Source of the DNA: Struthio camelus
Taxonomy: Eukaryota > Chordata > Aves > Struthioniformes > Struthionidae
Assembly: GCF_040807025.1 (NCBI RefSeq)
Contig: NC_090942.1
Location: 209,334,640-209,398,639, forward strand
Length of the DNA stretch: 64,000 bases
Direction of reading: 5' to 3'
Position numbers and translations under genes: made by a program. Positions 37,201 to 49,200 of the stretch are shown here, piece after piece. The number at the start of each line of letters is the position of its first letter. The first letter of the stretch is position 1. The notes under the pieces were generated by a model. The model searched no databases. It had not been told where the DNA came from and saw only the letters and a program-made list of their open reading frames with translations.

Positions 37201-40200
37201 TCAGACCATAAATATCAGCAACTTTATTGCATTTTTTATTTGTTCTGACAGCCTTTTTTTTACTAAGTAAACCAACTTTGGCAGGACTGAGGAACTGAAC
37301 TATTTTACTAGGGTTTTCATCACTTTTGAGGGTCTATTTAAAGTGAATGCGTTTCATGCAGCCACCTCTACGTGGATTTGTCTTTTTATTGATGTGTAAT
37401 GTGGTAATATGTTCCTGAGGGTTGCTGTCCTTGAACCCCGGAAGGTTCAAGTTCCTGGGTCCTCCAGAATGTTTCAGTGAAAAAAAATTGACGAATTACT
37501 ACCTAGATCTTTATATGTTTACATAGCCATACTAGACACAGTATTTGTGCTTATTTAGGGGGCAGTTCAGCTGTTATTTTGTAGTAAGTGTTCTTCAAAC
37601 CACTACAGCATGGAAATGTGAAGTACAATTATTGAACAAGAGAAATTATTCACTGGAAACTGAAGAGATCTGTAAGTGTTGATATGTGGTTTCACACAAT
37701 TTGTTGACTTTTCACTCATCACTGCATTCTGTTTTCTTTCTGGTAAACAAGAAGTGTAACATTACAGATCATCAAAATAGAATTTAGCCATGAGGTTGAA
37801 ATGCTTTTTCGGAACTGGGAAGAAAGTGATTTCTATGTGTAATAATTAATTTACTTACATTTTTTTCTGAATATTAGAGGAAAGAAAACGAAATGGTATC
37901 ATTAAGTAACACTGAACAGAAACTGAACCGTAGAGCCAGTTGGCTCAGCTGTCAGCATATGATAGAACAGTGGGAACTGAACCAGGAAACATTTTATCAG
38001 GTTACTGTAACCTAGAATTCACAGCAATAATTTTAATGGGTGGATTCATTCGTCTCTCAGTGCGGGGAGGAGGATATGAAGGGGGAAACCAAGAATTTTC
38101 CATCATTTTTTAAAAATTATGTAAATTGTGAAATAAAAAATAGAAAACTTATGTAGAAGACAGTTCTAGTTTCCTTGCACAGATTAAAAGTGTTATCTAG
38201 CATTACTGGAAAAAGTTTGTTTCTAGTTAATTTTTTTTAACGGGTCAACAATTTTCTTTTTCAGGTCGAAAATTTAAAAAGTTTAACAAGATTAAGGTGA
38301 TGAGAACATTAGATGTTGCACTCCAGCAGCCAGCAGCCCTTCCAGATGAAAACCAATCTCTAACCCAGAGGCTGTCTTTTTCTCCAAATCAAGAAATACA
38401 GTTTGTTCCCCCAATGATAAGTGTTTTACGAGGTATTGAGCCAGAAGTTGTCTATGCTGGTTATGACAATACAAAGCCTGAAACACCAAGTTCCTTGCTG
38501 ACCAGTCTAAATCATCTTTGTGAGAGGCAACTTCTTTGTGTAGTCAAGTGGTCTAAATTGTTACCAGGTAATAGCACTTCTTATATGTAGTGAATTCTAG
38601 TTAAGCAAATATGTCATAGGACGAGCAGTCAAAAGAGTACACTGTTTATCTATTATCTGCATATTACTTAATTCTTAACAAGCTGTAGAAGGATTAAGCT
38701 TCCACTTCATCAGATAATTTATGCACCAATAAAATACATTTTAACAGGAGAGCCTTCTTAAAGAAAAACCTCTAAATAGTTAGCCATTTAAAAAACAACA
38801 ACAAAAGCCCACAGTATTCCTGTATGCGATCCTTCTAGTAGCCTTTCCACTCTACCCACTTCTACTCTGTTATTCATTCTTTTGGCCTAGGAATATTTAT
38901 ATTTCTGAATATTCTCTATTCTCATTCCAGTTTAAATGAATTTTTAGAGAAACAGAGAAAAAGTACGATAAATAAAGTACTGGTCCTAACCAGGACTAAG
39001 CACCTCACAAATAGACTATTATCCAGAAGTAACTGAATTTGTGAAGACCGAGGGCCGACTGACAAAAAAAAAAGTTATATATCTGCAGGCTCCGTATGCT
39101 TATAGGGAGGGGCCTAATGCTGGGATTTATAAAGGCCAATACGTTGAGCAGAAAGCCTAGAAATACAATTTCATGTGAGTACAAGTTTACACTTCACTGC
39201 TGCAGGAAGGGGTCGTCCCAATTGCTCTTCCCAGTGCATATTGCTCTTGTCTGACCTCTTAGTTGAACTGATTCATCTCATTAAGTGAGAACAAAACAAA
39301 TTTTTTTTTCCTCCTCTAATTTTCTGATGGCTTCATGAGCTGAATCGGCTCACTGAGGGGTAACATGAAGGACAGAGGTATCTTGAAAGAGGTAGCAGGA
39401 CTAGGTAATGGACCACTTTCAGCAGCAGAAAGCTATTAGATTGACTCTGCTGCCTCATAACAATCCTCAAAAGTTATGAAAGAGCAAAGGTTATAAATAC
39501 ATCGTCTTCCACTGATTCACAACTGAGAACACTTCTCTGTAATTAAATGCAAGAAAGATATTCGTAGGTCAATGGTTATACTGTATCTCTTGTAAAGAAC
39601 ACTGAAATCTGTGTTTTATTAAATAGAAGTTGATTACAGTGTTGATTTAATAATACTTTTACTAAAGGAAAATGAAACGCCTTCCTATTTCCTAAATATA
39701 AATACAATTCAGTCGCTGCTTACTGCTAAAGTTAATTTTGATTTAATCATTTCAAAATATTGGAATAAAAAAAGAAGAGGTTTACCTATTAGAATGAAGT
39801 AATCAGTTGTTATACAAACTTCACAAGCTTCTTAGAGCTACGTCCTCAAAAGTACTTGTTTTCCTAGTTTCCTTCCTAGCTATACAAAGCTTCCTAGCTA
39901 ATCCCAGTTTACGAGCTTATGCACAAAACTGTGATCTAAAGAACACTTACTCAGCTACTGTCTAAATAAGAACTACAAAACAATTTAACTTTTTATTTCA
40001 TTTCCAGGCTTTCGAAATTTACATATTGATGATCAGATAACCCTCATCCAGTATTCCTGGATGAGTCTAATGGTTTTTGCAATGGGATGGAGATCATACA
40101 AACATGTCAGTGGTCAGATGTTATATTTTGCACCAGATTTGATACTAAATGAGTAAGTAGACTCTGCTGTTGTGTAATATAAATGACATTCTGAACTTAT

Positions 40201-43200
40201 TTGCGTTAGTGAGAGCGTAACTTCTTTGAGGCCAGGATTTCATTCTGTATTTGCTCTGTTGTTTCAAAATTAACATCAGAGGAAAGTGCTCTGATCATAT
40301 CAAAGTTCAGTAACTTTGGGAAGGATTGTATGGGAATCCCAAATATTCTACTGAGGTGACCAAACAGAAGGAGTTCTGATAATATTTTCATTACCTAAGG
40401 GAGGAAAGGGAAAGGATAATCATGCTGTAGCATGATTGACCTGAATTTATGTGAATAGGACATTTCTGAGATCATGTTTAATAAATGGAACTAATTGGAA
40501 TTTATTTTTGGTCACTTTTTTGGGGGAGGAATTTGCAAATAGTTTATATATAATTTAAAACATTCAGTTCTGACACTTTCTTATTAAACCCTTTTCTTCC
40601 AAAGCATATTTCTTGTTAGAAAGTTGTACTAATTTAGCAAGAAGGAGTTCTAATATTAAGGATAAAATATTTTGAGACTGGTTCTAGGAGGAGTTCTAAT
40701 ATTAAGGACAAAATATTTGAGACTGGTTCTTTTTGTTTTAGGGAGATTGTTGGTATAGATTGTCCTTCACTAAGTCGATGAATTCAGATAACCTTGATTT
40801 CTATCTTTGTCAGTTTTTCAGTTCAGCAACTTAGTATTATCAAAGATATTGATACTTTGGATATAATACACAGTAAGTTTTCATGAATAGTAAAATATAT
40901 TTTTCTCTCTATATTTATTTTTCCTTAATATATTTTTCTTATTTATTTTTTCGTAAAACCCTAAAAGAGCCAGTATAAAGTGAGATAAAAATTAAGCGAG
41001 TGTTCATATGTCATGTCAGTTTAAGGATTAAGAGACGTGTTTGCAAAAGACCTAGGCACCTAAATCCAAAATTATCAGCTTCAAGGATCCAATCAATTGT
41101 CTTCTCCACTGAAAAGAACTTAAAATCTGTACACATCTAGTTTTTTGCCAGCAATGTTCTTTATAGAAGATATTTAGTGGATCATGCTCTACAGCTCCTG
41201 GTCTTTTCTCTTTCAGATGACTGCAAGTCACCATGAGATTATAGGGTAATGAATTCTTTCCTGTCCCCTGTATGTTAATTGTGCTGTACAAATTGAAACA
41301 CTTTGAAGGGATGAGAGTGAGAGAACTTCTCACTATATTCTGTCACAGCATACTCTGTGATCTATCTTGTGGTTACATTTGGAAATACAGATTGAGATGT
41401 CTTCAGGCAGTAATAACAGGTCCTGAAGTATTACCGTACATGTGGACCACTGCTGCCACCTGGTGAAGAAGACTAAGTACTTTCTTCCAGAAAAGGGTTG
41501 ATATTTTTGACCTCTGATGATAAGCCCTGAGAGAGGGCTTTATGTTTGCACCCCAAGTCTATCTGTGTTGAGAAAGATAGATTGATGATACACCCTTCTT
41601 TCAATTGCAGAACATGCCAGCAGGGTCGACTTTGAAATATTAGAGACAGAGTTAGAAAGAAAGAGCAAATGGTACACTAAATCATAGCTGCAACTATTTC
41701 TTGGGAAAAAAGTTGGCTTTTATATCAGTAAAATGTAACCCTTTTCCTTGTCTACAGTGATATCTAAGGTTGTACTTTCATAATCACTTTAAGCCAAGGT
41801 AACTGCCAAAAACTGTCAAAAATGGCAGCCTCGCCCACCTGCCTGCTCCTGGCCATGCATTCCCATAATTTTCCTTATGATGGACCAGACACTGGCTGGC
41901 TGAACTGTAAAACAGATAAGGAAACTGGTATATTTGAAAAAATGCCTAGAAAAAGCAATTAATTTTCAAATGGAGCTGTTCCCTGCTCTGACTTATCATA
42001 TGCGCATACAGGCAGTAATGCCAGAATAGCAGGAGTGTACACCTAGAGGTGGGAGGAGATACTGGAAATTCCTTCTATAGTGGCAACCCACGCTTAAATT
42101 GTTTTGAAATGACCATGAAATCACAATCCAAAGATTGCTTCACAACCAATCTGTCACTTGGAGAAATTTTCCAGAAGTCAGTTTTGGTGCTCCTTGAGAA
42201 TGACTTCTTCAGTAGTCAGTACTCTGAACCGAGAAAGCCGGTACTGTCAGTTTGTCATGATTTCATGAATTAATATTAAATCACTACAAAGTTTTACTCT
42301 TGTTTATACTTTCCAGTCCCTGAAAATATGGTTAAGAATAACATTTAGGAATATCAAAATACTGAAAGTTTGTATCACCCTCTGATGATATCACTTGGAA
42401 ATAGGGAATAGCAGGAAAGATTAAAACAGGATATTTAAAGTAGGTATGGAAATAGCCAGTCCATTCAAATCTAACAGATCAAAAGTTTATGTTTAACTCA
42501 TGTAAAAACTGGTGCAACAGTTCACATTTTGGGGAGGAAAAAAACTTCATTTGAGATAACAGTACGCCTTAAAATAACAGCAGAAAAAAACCTCAATGCA
42601 TTGAGAAGAGTCTTTTAGGCATAGAAAAAATCTTCTGGTTTCATTGTTGGGAATAACGTCTGCAGTCAGGTTGGAATCCTGATATGAATTTCTGAAGGTT
42701 AGAGTTTCCTTTGTAACCAGTGACGAAACTCCCTTTGGTCTCATGGGGCAAAATTTAATCTTATCTTTGTTGTTGCAACTAATTAATTCAGATTAGAATG
42801 CAGCTTTGTAAAATTAGCCCATGTTATTGGATCTTCAGGTTAACGTAAGTTGAGCTCAGTTCAGTTTACAAACTTTAGAATGCTATTGTTGCAGTCATTT
42901 TAGTTAAAAACTGTCTTTCCAATAAATATATGCAATAAAATATATTCTATACTATAAAATCTCAAAGTGAAAAATAAGATCTAAATGCTGCAAAAAATAA
43001 ACAATTTTTTGTAGTGGCCTAAGTGTTTTGTCCTATTTACACATTTTCTTAGATAAGGCTGTATTAGGATCTAAATTTATTTAAAACTCTTTTTGTATAT
43101 TTTAATTATTTTTAAACTATTTCTTTAACAGCATAAAATATTACAAAATAATGTCATTGCTGTTACTGGTAAAATGTTATTTAGACTTGCAGCAAAGTAT

Positions 43201-46200
43201 TTTAATGCATATTAAATACAGACATTTTCTCAAAACCTAATGGCAAATTTTTGTAAAACCTGTCAGGCTTAAGAAGAAACAATCTTAAATTTTATGTTCT
43301 CTTTTCAAAGAATAAAAAAAACCCTACCAACTTGTAAAAGAAAACATCTTCACGTTATTATATAATGCTACCATATTTCACATTATTATTTTATCTTTAA
43401 TTAGTAAAACCCCCTTTTTTGGTGGTTAGCATTCAGCTTTGATAGCCTCCAAGGTTTCTTTCTGACCAGCAACAACAGCATAAACATCTAAAACAGTAGG
43501 AAGTTTGTTAGTATTAAAAAACTGGCGTAAGTACAGAAAAAGCAGGGTTTTTTTTTCCTCTCTATATGTATAATCTCTTCCCTTAGTTTCAGTGATGTGA
43601 TAATTAAATTAGAAGCTGAGCCTTTTCTTTCTTTTCTTTTTTCTTTTTTTTCTTTTTTTTTTATAATTTTTCTGGTTGTAAGACAGAGGATGAAAGAATC
43701 ATCGTTCTATTCACTATGTCTATCCATGTGGCAGCTCCCACAGGAATTTGTCAGACTTCAAGTTAGCCAAGAAGAGTTCCTATGTATGAAAGCACTTTTA
43801 CTTCTCAATACAAGTAGGTAGAAAATTGCTTTGTTTATGTGTAACATATTACATTTAAAAGTTTAGAGTTTTGAACAATACTGTTTAAGATCTTTTAACT
43901 TGAAAATTACTAAGCTGTCTGGTCTAACAAATGGAAAGCTTTTTTAGGAAAAAAATGTTAGTCTTCTAAGACCTAAAAATATTTTTTGAATATTTATAAG
44001 GAACAAATAATCTGTGCTTCATTGTTGGTTTTGTTCTGTAAAACGGCACTGGAGAAATGTTGAATGCACTTCATTATACAGCGATACTACATTGTACATT
44101 TTCAAAGTAAGTGTACAATATTTCAGCCAGGAAGGTCTTCAGTTTAGATGAGTCTACACAGATAAAAACTTCTTACAAACATGAGAAATACAAACAAGGA
44201 TTTAATAAATTCTCAAATTTGTTGACTGAAGACTTTATCCTAGCCAAGAAGTTAAAGCATGCTTACTCAAAAAAAATAAGAGAAGCGAGCATGCCCAACA
44301 ATACTAACATTTATTCAACTTCTCTTATTTGTAAAATGGCAAGCTAAGCTCGGATGTCAACAAATGGAAATGTTGTTTTGTTTAGTTGTTTGTTCAAGAA
44401 CAAATCTGCGATCACCCTATCATACACATCTTTTTGAGATCCCAGCACACACAATGGCTTTCCACTTTAACTGGGAAATGTGGAAGTGGAGGAAGTTCTC
44501 TTCTGAACCCCTTTCTAAAATACTGAGAAGTATGTCTGCTGAGACCATAATTGTCAGTGATGAATTCCCAGATGAAAAGTTTTAAGATGGTACAGCTGTT
44601 ACTATATATAAGCCTTAAGGAACTCCTAAAACTCTATTTGTAAGAATGGTGCAGTTTGATTCTCTACATACCTACTGAGTGGGAGAAGAGACATGTGAAT
44701 CCTGCATAACCTATTTCTTGGTTGTGCAAAATTTCTGGAAAAGATAAGGAACTAAAATTTATTTCTCCTTAAGCTGTCCTTGGCTGGCATTTGTGTAAGC
44801 TCATGCTTAAAATATCAGCCAGCAACAGAATGTAACATTAGCTCATACGAATATAAAAATTACTAAAGTAATAGCAAAATGAATACGTTCTGCTAAAGAA
44901 ATAAAAATAATGTGGAGCATAATCCCTCTCTGGTGTAACTCCAGTTGTTTTGTTGGAATTGCATCAAGGTGTTAACATATTCTTATTTTAAATGTGTTCC
45001 ACATCTGTTTCCTGAGAAAAAGAACTCCCTTGTCTATCTGACTGTTAGAGATAAGCCTTGAATTTCAGTGAAATTTATATACATTTCTGATTCTCGCTTT
45101 CCACTGCAATCCCAGAAAGCTCAAATCGTAGTGTATTTTTTCCCAAAATGCTGCAAAGGTCCGCTCTCTCTCAATTATGAGTGTATCATTTTAATAGTAT
45201 TCATTATCAGCTGCATTTCTCTCGGAAATTCATTTCTAAGATGATATATATAAGCAACAAATTAATTTAAAAAAAATTCTACCTATGCTGATGAGTTTTG
45301 CTTTTTGTTCTCTCCTGCACTTCCTGTCTTATAGGAAAAAACAATTTGTTAGATCTCTGGGAAGAGGAACACAGCTAATCAGTTTTGCTGAGACATTTAT
45401 ACAGTACCAAAGTTTGCGAAGTATAATACTTTCCACAAAACTATGCTCAAAAAACCCATATAACCTAATTCTTTCTAGAAAGTGCTTGTTTAAGAGTTTT
45501 GTTATTTTAGTCATGGTATTCACCCTAATCCTCTTCAAATGTGAAAGTATGGCCATTTCAAGTTTTCGTATACTAACAGTAAGTCCAGTCACAAATTTTA
45601 GTCTCTTATTCTGTCTTACATTTATTATTTAGATGAACTAATTTTTGCTTTTTGTATAATTTGAAAGAAACAATAGTTTGTTTTAAACATAACTAAATGT
45701 CAGTTTCAATACATTTCTAGTACTGAATGGAAATGCCAGGCTAAGTTTTAGCATTCTTTTCAAATTTACATTTTTCCCCTCAGTTTGGTGTAGCTTAGTC
45801 TTTCTTTTTATTGTACTTGTGACAATTTTAAAGCTTTCTTGAAAGAATTAATCCTTGCAGAAAGTGGACCAACATTTATTTTCTGCAGCTTTTTTTCATT
45901 TTACAGTTCTTATTTACTACATGTAACATGCTGTGTTGTAGTAGTGTCCTGAAGTTCTAGATAGTGCTTCATCTAGCAAAGGGCACACACATCTAGGAAG
46001 TATTACTATAAATAGTTCAAAAAGTATATAATTTAAGAAAGCAGAGCAGTGCCACAAAAGAGAAAAATAAGCATATAATATGTTCAGTTCTAGCTTTAAC
46101 ATTTTTCAGACTTTTTAATTTACAGGAATTGCATAATCTTGTTACATAAGATTTCTGCTGGATTATTGCCAAAGAATAAAGGCATCAGCATTCTTCATGG

Positions 46201-49200
46201 ATATTCAGAGGAACGGTGCATTTGAGCTACCTTTTTTTTTTTTTTTAAGCTGAATTTGTGCATGCAAGATCCTGTAATTCTGCACGTAAATAATTTATTG
46301 GAACTTATTGTGGTTATACGACATATATGTGACCGTATTTTTGCAGAATTCTAGTGAAACAGACCATACATTTCTGGAAGAGATCTTTTAACTTAATTCA
46401 CAAGGGAAATGTAAGGACTTAATTGCTATTTTAGAAACCTAAGTTAAAGATAGAACCACCTAACCAAACAGGTTTCTAAATTTCATTAGAATCTCACTTT
46501 CTATGAAAAATATTTCATAAATGGCTATACTTCTGCTGTTAGCTATGGCCAGAACCACCTAAGCTTTAAAAATTAAGCTATTCATTTTTCATGTCGTAAC
46601 TTTTTCCTACTGGTCTGTGCTAAGCACATTGCATTCTCCACAAAACAGAAAGTTTTTTCCCCTCTGTTCAGGCCTTCAACTGAGATGTGACATGCACACA
46701 TTCACATACCTCCTTTGCCTGTCTGGATTTGAGAGGGCATAATGAATCAAACCGAAGATCCACCTTGTCTAGCATTTTGTCTCCATTGGCTGCTGAAAGT
46801 CATCTAACATGACACAAGACTAACTAATTGGACTACTATTAGGTCTCCTGGGATGAGCCTGCTTTCTGTGAAACCTTGCACAGTTTTTATTTGCTACTTT
46901 TATTTTTATCTAGATTTTGCTTTAAGTGGAGGGTCAGAACCTGACTTCTGTAGCCCAGCTGAGTGCTTCAATACTTTTCTTACTTACTTTATAGTAAACA
47001 TGCTATCCTTTACCATCTGCACTGCTTAAAAGGAGTTAGTTCATTCTTTGGCTCCGTTTTAAACTGCTCCAGCTAGAGCTCTTGAAGATAAATCTGCTAT
47101 TAAAGAGGGCTGACCCTCAGCAGTGTAAACAGGAGCCAATCCGTAATGCTTTTCCTAAGGTCAGGAGTGCTCCTTATGGCCCTCTTCTGTTCAGCAGCTA
47201 GGTATAGCTGAAGTTTAAGGCTGTTTCTAGACATCAAAAACTAGCAGAGTTGACTGAATATTGCTGATCTATCCTTTCAACTATAGTGTATCACTGTTTC
47301 TGCAGTCACTGCCTGACAGGAGGAAATATGTGCTTACATAATAGTAAAGTGCACAGTGTAAAATACAGTATAAACTGGCCCTGTATTTTACTGTATTTTA
47401 AAACTCTCTCATTGTTTTCAGAATAAATTACAAAACAAATTATTTTTTTTTAGTTCCTTTGGAAGGTCTAAGAAGTCAAAGTCAATTTGATGAGATGAGA
47501 ACGAGCTACATTAGAGAACTGGTGAAAGCAATTGGTTTGCGCCAGAAAGGTGTTGTGGCCAACTCGCAACGTTTTTATCAACTTACAAAACTGATGGATT
47601 CCATGCACGATGTAAGTTTACTTGTTAATTTGTTTTGCTTTTTATGTCAGAAGGAAGTAATACATTTTAAAAGTAGTTTTATGGAAAGATGAAGTGACTA
47701 GTCAACATTTCTAAATGAAAAACTGTTATAACTAGAATTTTCCTTTAATGTGTATATCTGTATGAACATGTATATATTATTAATAAATATATATTGTATA
47801 CAAGAGTGTATGGTATAGAAGATTTAAGTGTGCGAGAAAAATGCATTTGAGTGCTGCCATTTTGTTGCATTATTTCTGCTACTATTAATTATGCTTGTTG
47901 GTAGGGATGTATGGGTGTGTGTGTATGTTAGTGAATACTTAAAAACATTTTAAAAATGCAAATAATAGGCAATTCAAGTTTTAAAGTCAGGCTACTAAGA
48001 ATTATGGAACGGCAATCAAGATTGTTTTTCAGTCGTAATTGAACTACTTGTTGTATATATTATAAGCAATTTTTAAATATCTGGCTATATTCTGGAACTG
48101 ACTAATCTTTGCTAGCTCTAATAATGAAATAGACATTCATAATGGTTTTAAAAGATGAAACTGAACCCTTTCCACACCCCTGAGATTCTAGCATTAACGT
48201 TTATTAAAACTGAGGAATGAATGACATTTTGTATAAACCTGTATCCATGTGAATACTGTTTTATAACGGCTTGTGTATCTCTGCAAGAGAGCAAAAGCAG
48301 AGGTACAGGGCAACACTTGACAGTTTTAGCAAGCACATGAGGAATGTACTAAGATTGTCTAGGAAGACTAGGAAGTTCTGTGCTGGTTAAGAGGAATTTA
48401 GAATCTCAGAGAAAGATGGTTTCTTTACTTGTTTGCATTCTTCTGCATTTGTGAAATCTGCATTTTATTTTAATTCTTTATGAATAAATAGATATTCATC
48501 TAAAACCTGTTATTATTACTAATTGCTCCTTTTGATAGGAAAAAAAAACCATAATAACTTGAAGATCCCATTTGTTCGAGTTAAGAGAGGTAGTAATAGT
48601 GATAATTGTGTGGTTCACCAGGTAGTTTGGAGTCTGTTGATCCACTGCACAAACCTCTCCATGAACTTCTGCCATCCACAGAAATGATATTCATCATTTA
48701 GGTATTACACCTTCTCAGATAACAGCACAAGAAGAATAAGACAAGTAAGAATAGCATCCTTACATGCTAAGCCAGACAATAGAGAATACTGAATGGGAGG
48801 AGGAGCTTAACTTTAAGTATTTAATGGTAGTCAGACTCCAGTCTTCACTTGAGACTGTCAGAGCCAAACCCTTCCCTGCAGCTGGAGTTCAAGTCAATCA
48901 CTTATACTTGCAAAAACAAATCCTGTCCAGCCTATTACTCATGGTAGCCCTATGCTCAAGAAGCCTCTTCAGGTATATCTTTCTTGGGATAAAAGGTCTT
49001 CTCGCCTTACTTATAGTAAGAATTTACAATCTGAGTCTCACAGCATCCAGAGAACTCTTGCCTACTGGGCTGTAGAGTCAATCTCTTCATTTCAAATACT
49101 TATGCAAAGCAAAGTAGCCTCAATGGAGCAAGTGAGTGAGACTTGCTGCAAAATATCAAGCAGAGTGATGGTTAGCATAGTGTTTGGGACATACAGTTCA

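Larger units (their letters stand above)
27562..38264 (+). other. PGR: PGR intron 3 (10,703 bp)
   Basis: Contains a 3 kb CR1 LINE in antisense orientation (29821-32880) and an older sense-strand CR1 relict (about 33615-34260). The rest is AT-rich unique sequence. A GC-richer patch at 28720-28960 has no recognised identity. Confidence 0.95.
40153..43682 (+). other. PGR: PGR intron 5 (3,530 bp)
   Basis: Contains a 46-bp-period duplication at 40643-40730 and, close to the 3' end, a long pyrimidine tract (43621-43662). The acceptor itself is weak (TGTAAG|A). Confidence 0.95.
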
